In this document: in pieces, positions 25,960 through 34,514 of the stretch
Layout of the letters: each line of letters begins with the position of its first letter
How positions within the stretch are numbered: position 1 is the stretch's first letter
Assembly (NCBI RefSeq): GCF_042646065.1
Contig: NZ_JBHRTA010000009.1
Span: 124,001 to 188,000, forward strand
Source of the DNA: Parapedobacter deserti
GTDB lineage: Bacteria; Bacteroidota; Bacteroidia; Sphingobacteriales; Sphingobacteriaceae
DNA length: 64,000 nt
Reading direction: 5' to 3'
The notes under the pieces: generated by a model
Told to the model about the DNA's origin: nothing
The model's database searches: none
The model's input: the letters and a program-made list of their open reading frames with translations, nothing else
Translations under genes and position numbers: made by a program

Positions 25960-26265
25960 TTAATCTTTTAAGTTTTTTATATCTTCTGGATTGACCGATT
26001 TGTAAAATTTGTACACGTTGAGGATGATGGCCAGTGCCACGGCTACCGCGGCTGCTGCCAGCACAATGGCGAAGAGGGCAAACACTTGGCCACCATAGAG
26101 TGATTTGTCATAGCGGCCGAAAGCCACGAGGTTCAGTATTGCCGCATTGATCATCAATTCGATGCCCACCAGTACCAAGATGGCGTTGCGACGCGCAAGT
26201 ACGGCGTACAGTCCGATTGAGAACAAGCAGGCGCCGACAACAAGAAAATGGATAAGGGTAATCAC
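25960..26265 (-). CDS. nuoK: NADH-quinone oxidoreductase subunit K
   Basis: The NuoK membrane subunit, 101 residues with three transmembrane helices. Conserved glutamates are visible in LVGIELMINAAILN (helix 2) and near VALAIILNVYK. Translation starts at GTG 26265, which overlaps the nuoJ stop (GTGA). It is part of the proton-translocating arm of complex I, next to NuoJ and NuoA. Confidence 0.95.
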   Translation of the reverse strand: MITLIHFLVVGACLFSIGLYAVLARRNAILVLVGIELMINAAILNLVAFGRYDKSLYGGQVFALFAIVLAAAAVAVALAIILNVYKFYKSVNPEDIKNLKD

Positions 26266-26795
26266 GGGCGACCCTCCTTCCGTGTCAGATGGGCGGCGCC
26301 GATGAGCGCCATCATAAGAAGAACCGATACCACTTCAAATGGCAACAGGTACCGGGTCATAAGATGCACACCGATGTGCTGAATCGTGTTGTCCGTAGGT
26401 TTAATAACTGTATCAGCAGCCTTTGAGGCGGCTATCCAGGCGGGTTCCTGTATGCTTATCTGTATGACGATATAGACCAATACGGCAAGGAAAGATGCAG
26501 AAATCAGCAGTGCCTGCCATACCGGGAGAGAGAAAAAGCGCGATTTGTCGCTTTGAAGTAACTCCCTGTTAGAAAGCATGAAAGCAAACAGCAACAACAC
26601 CAACACACCGCCTACATAAACTAGAATCTGGGTGATCGCCACAAAATCAGCTAAAGCAAATAAATATAATCCTGCAACAGAAAACAGCACCACGAAAAAT
26701 AGGAACAGCGACCGCGCGATATGCTGCATGCTGACCAGTAGAATGGCCGAGCCGATTGTGATTGCCGCGAAACCGTAGAACACGAATGTCTCCAT
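26262..26795 (-). CDS. nuoJ: NADH-quinone oxidoreductase subunit J
   Basis: The NuoJ membrane subunit of complex I, 177 residues with about five transmembrane helices. The conserved helix with ADFVAITQILVYVGGVLVLLLFA, including the pi-bulge glycines important for coupling, is present near residue 50-75. Its ATG overlaps the nuoI stop codon by one base, and its own stop overlaps the nuoK GTG start. Strong coupling in translation is likely. Confidence 0.95.
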   Translation of the reverse strand: METFVFYGFAAITIGSAILLVSMQHIARSLFLFFVVLFSVAGLYLFALADFVAITQILVYVGGVLVLLLFAFMLSNRELLQSDKSRFFSLPVWQALLISASFLAVLVYIVIQISIQEPAWIAASKAADTVIKPTDNTIQHIGVHLMTRYLLPFEVVSVLLMMALIGAAHLTRKEGRP

Positions 26796-27361
26796 TATCG
26801 GCTACCTTTCTTTACCGCCTCCTTTTCGGCTTGGAATTTCGTCCACTCGCGTTTCTTTTCTTCGACTTCTTCGGGCGTCATTTCGGCGAAGGAGTACGTC
26901 AGTTCAGACAGGTCGGTCATACTTCGGTCGTACTGGTCAGTCATGGTGATACATTCGGTGGGGCATACCACCGTGCATAGACCGCAGTACATGCATTTGG
27001 CCATGTCAATATCAAACGCGGCGGCATACAGGCGTTTTACGCTGCCATCAGACGTTTTGCCGATCACCCCAGTGGCTTTGACAGGTTCAATGGCAATGCA
27101 ATCTACCGGGCACGCCTTGGCGCAAAGGTCACAAACAATGCAGTCGTCAATTTCCACGTCCAATTGGTAGCGGGCTACTTCGGGTATAGGCATTTTTTCC
27201 CTAGGAAACTGGACAGTGGTAACCCCATCCTGATGATCAAAATAATCCGCTTTCCGAACGTCAAGCGCATGGCGCGACCTGCGGGCACCTACGAGGTGGG
27301 TCAGGGTGATGGCTAACCCCTTCGCGGCCGTAACAAAAGCGTGTATAGCTATTTTAAGCAT
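26795..27361 (-). CDS. nuoI: NADH-quinone oxidoreductase subunit I (two 4Fe-4S clusters)
   Basis: NuoI is the electron-transfer subunit carrying clusters N6a and N6b at the junction with the membrane arm, 188 residues. Both binding motifs are intact: CIVCDLCAKACPVDC and CMYCGLCTVVCPTEC. The N terminus (LVGARRSRHALDVRKADYFDHQDG) is typical, and the C-terminal tail is charged and lysine-rich. The gap to nuoH is 71 bases, larger than the other gaps in this operon. Because NuoI normally receives electrons from NuoG, the missing nuoA-G genes must lie elsewhere for it to function as classic complex I. Confidence 0.95.
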   Translation of the reverse strand: MLKIAIHAFVTAAKGLAITLTHLVGARRSRHALDVRKADYFDHQDGVTTVQFPREKMPIPEVARYQLDVEIDDCIVCDLCAKACPVDCIAIEPVKATGVIGKTSDGSVKRLYAAAFDIDMAKCMYCGLCTVVCPTECITMTDQYDRSMTDLSELTYSFAEMTPEEVEEKKREWTKFQAEKEAVKKGSR

Positions 27362-27432
27362 TCCTGTTTTTCTGTTTTGTCATTCCGGCTGTCAGTGTTT
27401 CGACCACCGACCACCTTTCTTTGTTCGTTTGG

Positions 27433-28512
27433 TCACCCACCGCTCATCACCCAAACCCGCCATATTCCTGACAGGGCCATGCACAGGAACGCAAGTGGCG
27501 TAAGCACTTTCCAACATAATGCCATAAGCTGGTCGGCACGCAGGCGTGGAAGTGTCCACCGGATCCACATCTGTATGCCAACGATCAGCAACGTTTTAGA
27601 CAGCGTCCAGCAAATCCCCCAAACAGTCCCAGTGGTCCAACTGGCCAATTTCAGCTGCCCGACGTTTGGCAACGGCGTATTCCATCCGCCGAGGAAAACA
27701 ACCACGCCGATCATGGCCACCAAAAACATCATGGCGTATTCAGCAAGAAATACGAAGGCAAATCGCAGACCTCCGTATTCCGTGTGAAAACCGCCGACCA
27801 ATTCGGACTCCGCTTCAGGAATGTCAAACGGTGCGCGGTTGCATTCGGCTAACGAGGCGATGAAGAAAATCACATAAGCAAGCAATAAATGCGGAGCCTG
27901 AAATACGTGCCAAGCCAATAAGCCGCCAATGGAACTCACATCCCAGATGCCAAGGAAAAGCAGGGTGTTTTCCGTCACAATACCCTGATTGATCGTGATT
28001 TCCTGCATGTTAAGTGACTGTGCAACCATGATGACCGATATCAGAGCAATCCCGGCGGGGATTTCATAGGATACGATCTGCGCCACGGCGCGCATGGAAC
28101 CGAGCAGGGAAAATTTATTGTTTGAGCCCCACCCAGCCATCAATAGGCCAATAGCATCTACGGCAATGACGGCAAGAACGTAGAACAGCCCCAGATGAAG
28201 GGTAGCCGGAGCGATGCCCGGTGCCCAAGGCATGACGGCAAATCCCAGAAATACTGCCACGAAGATGACGACGGGCGCCACGGCAAACAGGATTTTGTCC
28301 GCTGCCGAAGGCGTGATGAACTCTTTTTGGATCAGCTTTATGATATCCGCCAACGTTTGGAGTATACCAAATTTGCCGGTTTCCATCGGACCGAGACGGT
28401 CTTGGACGAAGCCGGCTATTTTGCGTTCGCTATATACGGCAAATAGTGTAAAAAGGGCAATAAACCCAAACATTCCGATAGCTACGGTGAGATATATAAG
28501 GTAAAAAATCAC
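27433..28512 (-). CDS. nuoH: NADH-quinone oxidoreductase subunit H
   Basis: NuoH forms part of the quinone-binding site of complex I, 359 residues with eight or nine transmembrane helices. The conserved FVQDRLGPMETGKFGILQTLAD loop is near residue 35, and the quinone-site loop FDIPEAESELVGGFHTEYGGLRFAFVFLAEY is present with its acidic residues. The start is GTG 28512 (MIFYLIYLTV). It is the first gene of a truncated nuo operon. A minus-strand TATGTTTG box (28539-28546) just upstream suggests the operon is transcribed from here and not from a missing nuoA-G. Confidence 0.95.
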   Translation of the reverse strand: MIFYLIYLTVAIGMFGFIALFTLFAVYSERKIAGFVQDRLGPMETGKFGILQTLADIIKLIQKEFITPSAADKILFAVAPVVIFVAVFLGFAVMPWAPGIAPATLHLGLFYVLAVIAVDAIGLLMAGWGSNNKFSLLGSMRAVAQIVSYEIPAGIALISVIMVAQSLNMQEITINQGIVTENTLLFLGIWDVSSIGGLLAWHVFQAPHLLLAYVIFFIASLAECNRAPFDIPEAESELVGGFHTEYGGLRFAFVFLAEYAMMFLVAMIGVVVFLGGWNTPLPNVGQLKLASWTTGTVWGICWTLSKTLLIVGIQMWIRWTLPRLRADQLMALCWKVLTPLAFLCMALSGIWRVWVMSGG

Positions 28513-28538
28513 GTTACTTCACACGCTTGAATTTCGTG

Positions 28539-28546
28539 CAAACATA
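28539..28546 (-). promoter_or_regulatory. -7 element of the nuoH-N operon
   Basis: TATGTTTG on the minus strand matches TAnnTTTG, about 26 bases before the nuoH GTG. The -33 TTG is not evident. It indicates that nuoH-N is its own transcription unit. Confidence 0.45.
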
Positions 28547-28686
28547 CGGATTTGATGGGATAATATATAGTAAGTTGATAGATTATTGCTTAGCAGTTAT
28601 TTTCAATAATTTTATATCCGTCATAGTGATAAAGTGATCAACCATGGTATGATTGAGGGTTCAAATAGATGCCACCTTTTTGGAAT

Positions 28687-28694
28687 TATATTTG
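28687..28694 (+). promoter_or_regulatory. -7 element of the lyase/NanM-SSS operon
   Basis: TATATTTG matches TAnnTTTG. No good -33 element is seen. A long 5' leader of about 170 bases would result, containing the operator-like palindrome at 28724-28742 and an 8-bp hairpin (28745-28765). The rest of the 28513-28875 gap holds the divergent nuoH promoter and otherwise nothing I can support. Confidence 0.45.
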
Positions 28695-28723
28695 GAAAAT
28701 AATATAATTATACAGTTATTTGT

Positions 28724-28742
28724 TTATATGTTCTACATATAA
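28724..28742. promoter_or_regulatory. Operator-like palindrome, probable GntR (FadR-type) site 1
   Basis: TTATATGT-TCT-ACATATAA is a perfect inverted repeat with 8-base arms and a 3-base spacer. Its GT-N3-AC core fits operators bound by the FadR subfamily of GntR regulators. The same ATGT-N3-ACAT core recurs at 34459-34469, upstream of the second transcription unit of the locus. It lies just downstream of the predicted start site, so binding would block transcription. Confidence 0.6.
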
Positions 28743-28875
28743 GGAGGCGGTCTTAATGGCCGTCTATCTAAATTGTGGTGCTTCAGGCTTTCGATTTATC
28801 GGTAAGGGAGTATCGGGCTGCCGAGTAGACGCCTATATCAAAAAGATGAAACAACATTTAAATAATTATATATAA

Positions 28876-29805
28876 ATGACAAAAATAGAAGGGCTGATTG
28901 CGGCTACATTTTCCACATTCCACGAAGATGGGACGCTGAATTTGGACTTGGTGCCCGTGCTGGTCGACAAATTAGTAGAAGACGGACTGCGTGGAGTGTT
29001 TGTTTGTGGGACCAATGGTGAGGGACCAAACATGACAGTGCAGGAGCGTATGGCTGTAGCTGAAGCATATGTAAAGGCGGCAAGGAAGCGGCTGCTTGTA
29101 TTTGTTCATGTAGGGCACAACTCCATCGGCGAGTCACGAAAAATGGCAGCCCATGCGTCACGGATCGGAGCAGATGCCATTTCAGCTGTGGCTGGATTTT
29201 ATTTCAAGCCGTCATCCGTGGAAAACCTGGTCTATTGTATGGCGGAAATCGCTTCCGCAGCCCCGGATTTACCGTTCTATTATTATCACATACCGGCATT
29301 GACCGGAGTAGGAATGGATATGGTCGATTTTCTAAGGCTATCCGAAGAGCAAATACCCAATTTAGCGGGCATCAAATACACTGCTTCTTCGCTGCACGAG
29401 TACCAAGCGTGTATCAATTATGGTGGTGGCAAGTTTGATATATTGTTCGGCTATGACGAAATGCTCTTAAGTGCGCTTACCGTTGGCGCCAAGGGGGCCG
29501 TGGGTAGCACATACACCTTTGCGGCCCCGTTATACCGCCAATTGATGGCGGAATTCAATGCCGGCAATCTGGAGGGAGCGCGTCGCGCCCAACACCTTTC
29601 CGTACAAATGGTAAGGCGCTTAACACAACATTCGTCGATACCAGCGCAAAAGGCTATCATGGCTATGCGCGGAATCGACCTGGGGCCGTGTCGGTTGCCG
29701 TTAAAAGCACTTTCTGTGTTTGATAGTAAATTGCTTGAGGCAGGATTGGACGACATCAAATTCTTTGAAACATTGAACATTGTGCACGCTGCCAAGCCTG
29801 CCTAA
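28876..29805 (+). CDS. nanA: N-acetylneuraminate lyase
   Basis: A 309-residue class I aldolase of the DHDPS/NAL superfamily. It is predicted to split N-acetylneuraminate into N-acetylmannosamine and pyruvate in the cytosol. The Schiff-base lysine is K167 (LAGIKYT), the catalytic tyrosine is Y137 (FYYYHIPALTGVGM), and the carboxylate loop is GTNGEG (45-50). The sequences HIPALTGVGM and FGYDEMLLSALTVGAKGAVGSTY are the NAL-type signatures that separate it from dihydrodipicolinate synthase. The next gene encodes a NanM/sialic-acid-type symporter fusion, which supports the assignment. Downstream enzymes for N-acetylmannosamine (epimerase, kinase) are not in this locus. The gene follows an operator palindrome and is the first of the sialic-acid-type locus. 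Confidence 0.85.
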   Translation: MTKIEGLIAATFSTFHEDGTLNLDLVPVLVDKLVEDGLRGVFVCGTNGEGPNMTVQERMAVAEAYVKAARKRLLVFVHVGHNSIGESRKMAAHASRIGADAISAVAGFYFKPSSVENLVYCMAEIASAAPDLPFYYYHIPALTGVGMDMVDFLRLSEEQIPNLAGIKYTASSLHEYQACINYGGGKFDILFGYDEMLLSALTVGAKGAVGSTYTFAAPLYRQLMAEFNAGNLEGARRAQHLSVQMVRRLTQHSSIPAQKAIMAMRGIDLGPCRLPLKALSVFDSKLLEAGLDDIKFFETLNIVHAAKPA

Positions 29806-29824
29806 TAATTAAAGCAGACTCGCC

Positions 29825-32389
29825 ATGAGGATATTTATTTTATTATGCTTCTTATTGTCTTCGCTTCCCTTTACCGGTAGCACGCAGCATTTGGCTTCGT
29901 CAGGCTTCCGGTGGGATCAACTCCCGCCCTTGCCAGACCAGACGGGATTTGCGGGCGCATTTTCGGGCGTTTCAAACGACGCCTTGATTGTGGCCGGAGG
30001 TGCCAATTTCCCTACAGGAATGCCCTGGGAGGGAGGTGCTAAGGTTTGGCACGATGAGGTTTTCGTGCTGCGATCTCCACAGGGCGAATGGATACGGGCG
30101 GCGAAGCTGCAAAGACCTTTGGCTTACGGGACATCCATTACTACCACCCAGGGATTGCTTTGTATCGGTGGTAACGACCAGAGCCAGCATTCCAGTGATG
30201 TGTTTATGCTTATATGGAACGGCCAGGAAATTATCGTTGAAGAATATCCCTCCCTGCCGGTGCCTTTGGCTTATTCAGCAGGAGCAATTATCGGTAAAAA
30301 TGTCTATCTGGCCGGAGGCTTGGAAGCTTCCGATTCAGCAACCCCGGCAAGCGTTTTCCTGAAATTGGATTTGTCTGATACAACCGCGGGTTGGACACAG
30401 TTGGACACCTGGCCCGGCCCTCCGCGAATGTTGGCTGTGGCAGGCACCATAGATCAGTCCTTTTACCTGATAAGCGGAGTGGACTTGGAAGCTGATAGCA
30501 CCGGTAAAACCCGGAGATCTTACTTGAAAGATGCCTACCGCTATACCCCATCTGGAGAATGGCAGCAGATCGCCGACCTGCCAAACGCAGTGGCTGCAGC
30601 TCCTTCACCCGCCATGGCATCAGGGCAAAACCACTTGTTGGTGTTGGGAGGCGATGAGGGCTCACATTTTTTCCGGCAGGCTGAATTACGCGAACGGCAC
30701 CCCGGGTTCAACAGGACGGTGCTCGGGTACCATGCCGTTACCGATACGTGGGCAGCACTGGGTGCGTTGCCCAGCGCCGTCGGAGGGAATGAGGTAATGC
30801 CCGCTGTAACCACCCCACTCGTAACCTGGCGGGGAAAATCCATTATTCCCACAGGGGAAATAAAACCTGGTATAAGAAGTCCTCAGGTTATACAGGTATC
30901 TCCTACACAACAGAAATCAGGGTTTGCCACGGTAGATATTGGTATTCTCGTGACCTATTTTTTAGTGGTTATTGGCATTGGTATTTACTATTCCAATAGC
31001 GAGAAAACACAGCGCGACTACTTCCTCGGGGGCAACCGGATCCCCTGGTGGGCGGCTGGCATCAGTATTTTTGCTACGCAGCTTAGTGCCATCACGTTTA
31101 TGGCTATACCGGCCAAAGCATTTTCCACCAACTGGGTTTACGTAGTAGCCAATATGACGATTATAGCCGTAGCTCCGATTGTCATTGCGATATACCTGCC
31201 GTTTTTCCGGCGGCTCAATATCATTACGGCCTATGAATATCTTGAGAAGCGGTTTGGCCTTGCCGCCCGGTGGACTGCCGGCGTGGCATTTATTCTGTTT
31301 CAACTCGGTAGAATGGGTATTGTCATCTTCCTGCCGTCGCTGGCGCTGAATGCCGTATTGGATGTTAATATTTATCTGTGTATTGCGCTAATCGGTGGTT
31401 TATCTACTACTTATACGTTTTTGGGTGGTATCGAGGCGGATATCTGGAACGACATGTTTCAAGCATTTCTATTAATTGGATGTGCCATTGTGAGCCTGAT
31501 ATTGATTACTTCATCTATTGACGGAGGGCTGGGCGAGATCATTTCGATGGGTATGGAAGAAGGTAAATTCAAGTTGGCCAACATGACGTGGGATATGACC
31601 ACCGATGCCCTTTGGGTGGTAATCATCGGTAGTTTTTTTGCCAATATTGTTTCCTATACCTCAGACCAGGCGGTGATCCAACGCTATCTTTCTACCAAGG
31701 ATGAAAAGAAATCGGCAAAATCCATTTGGACTAATGCCATATTGGCAATTCCTGCCACGCTGTTGTTCTTCAGTGTAGGTACGGCATTATGGGCTTTTTA
31801 CAAAACCCATCCCCAGTTGCTAAACCCGGCCAGCCGTTCCGACGATATTTTTCCTTGGTTCATCGCGCAACAGTTGCCGGCTGGCGTATCAGGATTGGTC
31901 ATCACCGCCATATTTGCGGCAGCGATGTCCTCGGTCGATTCCAGTGTCAATTCGATGTCTGCCGTAATTACCAACGATTTCTACAAGCGGTTAAAACCCG
32001 CAGCTACGGACAAGCAGTGCATGAAATTGGCTCACAGGGCCACCCTCATGCTCGGGCTTATTGGTATTGGCACCGCAAGCTATATTGCATTCCTCAATAG
32101 TCCTTCTATGTGGGACCAATATCTGAAAATCGTAGGGCTATTCGGTGGTGCTCTGGCGGGTATGTTTATGGTGGGGATATTTGTGCGGCGTGTACATCTC
32201 AGTGCGGTGCTTGTTGGTTTCTTCGGCGCGGCAGGCACGCTGTTTGCGGTGCAACAATTCACTTCCATACACCTGCTATTATATGCGGCCATCGGTATAT
32301 TCGTTTGTTTTTTCCTAAGTGTATTAGCTAGTTACTTGATCCCCGGCCCTAAAGGGGACGATCACCTGATATATAGAAGGACTAAATAA
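29825..32389 (+). CDS. NanM-type mutarotase fused to SSS-family sodium:sialic acid symporter
   Basis: An 854-residue fusion. After a signal peptide (to about residue 20), a Kelch beta-propeller (about residues 25-350) matches N-acetylneuraminate mutarotase NanM: DQTGFAGAFSGVSNDALIVAGGANFP and GLLCIGGNDQSQ. The C-terminal part (from about residue 365) is a complete sodium:solute symporter of the SSS family, with YFLGGNRIPWWAAGISIFATQLSAITF near its start and 13 or so transmembrane helices. The mutarotase would sit in the periplasm, converting sialic acid to the anomer carried by the symporter, which puts both steps in one polypeptide. The start is 19 bases after the lyase stop. A second SSS symporter lies at the far end of the locus. 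Confidence 0.85.
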   Translation: MRIFILLCFLLSSLPFTGSTQHLASSGFRWDQLPPLPDQTGFAGAFSGVSNDALIVAGGANFPTGMPWEGGAKVWHDEVFVLRSPQGEWIRAAKLQRPLAYGTSITTTQGLLCIGGNDQSQHSSDVFMLIWNGQEIIVEEYPSLPVPLAYSAGAIIGKNVYLAGGLEASDSATPASVFLKLDLSDTTAGWTQLDTWPGPPRMLAVAGTIDQSFYLISGVDLEADSTGKTRRSYLKDAYRYTPSGEWQQIADLPNAVAAAPSPAMASGQNHLLVLGGDEGSHFFRQAELRERHPGFNRTVLGYHAVTDTWAALGALPSAVGGNEVMPAVTTPLVTWRGKSIIPTGEIKPGIRSPQVIQVSPTQQKSGFATVDIGILVTYFLVVIGIGIYYSNSEKTQRDYFLGGNRIPWWAAGISIFATQLSAITFMAIPAKAFSTNWVYVVANMTIIAVAPIVIAIYLPFFRRLNIITAYEYLEKRFGLAARWTAGVAFILFQLGRMGIVIFLPSLALNAVLDVNIYLCIALIGGLSTTYTFLGGIEADIWNDMFQAFLLIGCAIVSLILITSSIDGGLGEIISMGMEEGKFKLANMTWDMTTDALWVVIIGSFFANIVSYTSDQAVIQRYLSTKDEKKSAKSIWTNAILAIPATLLFFSVGTALWAFYKTHPQLLNPASRSDDIFPWFIAQQLPAGVSGLVITAIFAAAMSSVDSSVNSMSAVITNDFYKRLKPAATDKQCMKLAHRATLMLGLIGIGTASYIAFLNSPSMWDQYLKIVGLFGGALAGMFMVGIFVRRVHLSAVLVGFFGAAGTLFAVQQFTSIHLLLYAAIGIFVCFFLSVLASYLIPGPKGDDHLIYRRTK

Positions 32390-32420
32390 CCCTCCTGATG
32401 AAGCTAGCTATACGTTGAAG

Positions 32421-33578
32421 ATGATGAAACATTTTTTTTTTCTACTGCTAACGACAATCGGATTGTTGTTAGTACTGCCATTTCAGTCAGCAGGGAACGT
32501 TAGTCAGCAAGGAATGCATCGGCCAGATACAATCTGGTCTGGCCGTTTGGCAATCCCCGGAGAGGTTCGTGTAGCTGTTCCTTCGCCAAAGAACCCTAAA
32601 ATCACACATTTGGCATGGCCAAAAGCAATAAAGACTCTGAATGGTACTATTGTACTCGCATACTTAGCTGGCCAGTTCCATGGATCAAAAGGCGGACATT
32701 CCCCAGCGGTTTCCGTTTCAAAGGATAAGGGGCGGTCATTCAGCGATCCCCGCATCTTAAAAGATTTTTCTGAAAATATAAATTATCCAGAAAGTGGGAA
32801 TTTGGCTATGGGACTGGCTGCCGATGGGGCAATCGTACTTTTGGCGATGGCATATAAAGGCAATGAAGCAAACCATATTTTCGGATGGCGGTCTGAAGAT
32901 GACGGAGAGACTTGGGAGCCTGTCGATACGTCGGCATTGGGGCCTAATAAAACCGGCTCGGTATCTGGCACGATCATACAAATCCCCGGAAACAAATTGA
33001 TGGTAGCAGGGCATTACCGGGCCGGGTCGGAACCTTATCAAACGGGTATTTGGCAATCCATATCGGATGATGGCGGCAAAACCTGGCAAAAGCCGGAAAT
33101 GATTACAAACATTAACGGCGGTGAACCTGTCTTAATGCGATCAGGTGATCGGCTGTTGGTTCTTATCCGTGGAAGGGAGGCGGGTGCCGTGCGTCAATAT
33201 TTGGCGGTTTCAGAAGACTTGGGTAAGACCTGGCGCCTTGAATTAACATCGATAGATGCGCAAAATAACCATACGCTCGGATTGGCTCATCCATTTGCGA
33301 TGATAAATCCTTCCAATCCAGCACAGCTAATTGCGCTAACTACCGAAAGGCCTTTGCCCGGCAGTATCTGGCTTTGGAAAGGGGATGTGGATAAATTGAC
33401 ATTTGAGTTGGATTCGAAATTGATGGATATACCTGAAGTTAAGGCAGTAGGGAGGGATGACTACGGTTACACCTGGCTCGTTCATCTTGAAGGTTCACAT
33501 TATCTTATGTTTTACTATCACGGGTTTAAACGAGGGGACAACGCCATTTGGGTCGCTGAATTTGACTTGCCGATCTAA
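32421..33578 (+). CDS. Secreted Asp-box (sialidase-superfamily) protein, copy 1
   Basis: A 385-residue exported beta-propeller of the sialidase superfamily. A signal peptide (MMKHFFFLLLTTIGLLLVL...) is followed by at least four Asp boxes (SKDKGRSF, SEDDGETW, SDDGGKTW, SEDLGKTW). The FRIP arginine motif of GH33 sialidases is not visible near the N terminus; the corresponding region reads ITHLAWPKAIKTLNGTIVLAY. It may therefore be a glycoside hydrolase with another specificity or a lectin-like binder. The start is ATG 32421 (ATG 32424 also possible); the TTG at 32415 is less likely. It belongs to the transcription unit of the lyase and NanM-SSS fusion (31-base gap). Confidence 0.7.
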   Translation: MMKHFFFLLLTTIGLLLVLPFQSAGNVSQQGMHRPDTIWSGRLAIPGEVRVAVPSPKNPKITHLAWPKAIKTLNGTIVLAYLAGQFHGSKGGHSPAVSVSKDKGRSFSDPRILKDFSENINYPESGNLAMGLAADGAIVLLAMAYKGNEANHIFGWRSEDDGETWEPVDTSALGPNKTGSVSGTIIQIPGNKLMVAGHYRAGSEPYQTGIWQSISDDGGKTWQKPEMITNINGGEPVLMRSGDRLLVLIRGREAGAVRQYLAVSEDLGKTWRLELTSIDAQNNHTLGLAHPFAMINPSNPAQLIALTTERPLPGSIWLWKGDVDKLTFELDSKLMDIPEVKAVGRDDYGYTWLVHLEGSHYLMFYYHGFKRGDNAIWVAEFDLPI

Positions 33579-33600
33579 ACCACTTATTGCTGTTTTATAT

Positions 33601-33608
33601 TATATTTG
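33601..33608 (+). promoter_or_regulatory. -7 element in front of the GntR regulator gene
   Basis: TATATTTG matches TAnnTTTG and would start transcription about 20 bases before ATG 33630. It overlaps the upstream in-frame TTG, which argues that ATG 33630 is the true start. The -33 TTG is not found. Confidence 0.4.
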
Positions 33609-33629
33609 TCCGATATATTGTCGAAGCGT

Positions 33630-34319
33630 ATGATTAATACTGGTCTAAACCCCATCAGCAGCATTACCATGACCGACCAAGCAGAAGAGCGGCTGCGGGA
33701 ATATTTCGTGAATAAGGGATTCAAGATCGGCGATTCTTTACCTAAAGAGACGGAGCTGGCGGAGGCTTTAGGCGTAAGCCGGAGTGTTCTGAGGGAGGCG
33801 CTCAGTAGATTGCGTATGCTGGGGATGATTGATGTGCGCAAGCGACGTGGCACCATCCTGACCGAACCGGATGTATTGAGCGGGATGGCTCGTATTCTTG
33901 AACCGAAGCTGTTGAGCAAGGAGACGTTAAAGCGTCTCTTTGAGGTGCGGCTCATGTTGGAAATGGGACTTGGCGAGTTTCTCTATAGCCGAATAACCGA
34001 CGGGCATTTTCAAAAGCTGGAGGATATCCTCAGTGAAGAGTCGGAAGCTCAAAGCAAAGCCGAATTGGTTGCCTTGGATATTAAGTTTCATTCGACGCTC
34101 TACGAGATTACCGGCAATCCAGTTATTATCAGGTTCCAAAGGATGCTACAACCGATCTTCCAGTTCGGCTTGGATTACCGTGCCGAGATCCATAAGCCGG
34201 GCCAACCGCCGAAAGTAACCCATCAGAATTTGGTCAGTATATTGAAAGATGGCGATGCGGCCGCTTTCCGGGAAGCAATGAGACAACATTTTAATCTTCA
34301 TTTTCAGTTGGTTAGCTGA
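33630..34319 (+). CDS. GntR family transcriptional regulator, FadR subfamily (NanR-like role)
   Basis: A 229-residue regulator with an N-terminal winged helix (residues 10-75; QAEERLREYFVNKGFKIGD, then LAEALGVSRSVLREALSRLRMLGMIDVRKRRGT) and an all-helical FCD effector domain (about 95-225). FCD metal-binding candidates are in VALDIKFHSTLYEITGN and the late QNLVSILKDGDAAAFREAMRQHF. Among sialic acid loci of other bacteria, FadR-type NanR senses sialic acid or a related sugar, so a similar role is inferred. It lies between the two halves of the locus. Two palindromes with the core GT-N3-AC (28724-28742 and 34459-34469) fit the subfamily's operators. The ATG start is chosen because upstream TTG lies in a promoter box. 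Confidence 0.85.
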   Translation: MINTGLNPISSITMTDQAEERLREYFVNKGFKIGDSLPKETELAEALGVSRSVLREALSRLRMLGMIDVRKRRGTILTEPDVLSGMARILEPKLLSKETLKRLFEVRLMLEMGLGEFLYSRITDGHFQKLEDILSEESEAQSKAELVALDIKFHSTLYEITGNPVIIRFQRMLQPIFQFGLDYRAEIHKPGQPPKVTHQNLVSILKDGDAAAFREAMRQHFNLHFQLVS

Positions 34320-34345
34320 TTGTAAATAAAAAGTCGGCACAGAAA

Positions 34346-34378
34346 TTTGCATATGTGATAAGCGTATTATTACATTTG
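34346..34378 (+). promoter_or_regulatory. Promoter of the second operon of the sialic-acid-type locus
   Basis: TTTG (34346-34349), then TACATTTG (34371-34378), 21 bases apart, close to the Bacteroidota consensus. It predicts a leader of about 130 bases with the operator-like palindrome at 34450-34476. Confidence 0.6.
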
Positions 34379-34449
34379 TTTATACTAATACATCAGACAT
34401 ATATGATTTACTGTGCATTCCTGCGCAGAATAAAAATATACTAATCCAT

Positions 34450-34476
34450 TATTCTAATATGTAGGACATTAGAATA
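34450..34476. promoter_or_regulatory. Operator-like palindrome, probable GntR (FadR-type) site 2
   Basis: TATTCTAAT-N9-ATTAGAATA is a perfect 9-bp inverted repeat. Inside it is ATGT-AGG-ACAT (34459-34469), the same half-sites and 3-base spacing as site 1 at 28724-28742. It lies 38 bases upstream of the second sialidase-like gene, downstream of the predicted start site. Confidence 0.6.
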
Positions 34477-34514
34477 TGAGTAAGTAGGCGTATTTGAAAC
34501 CAATTTGTAAAGCT

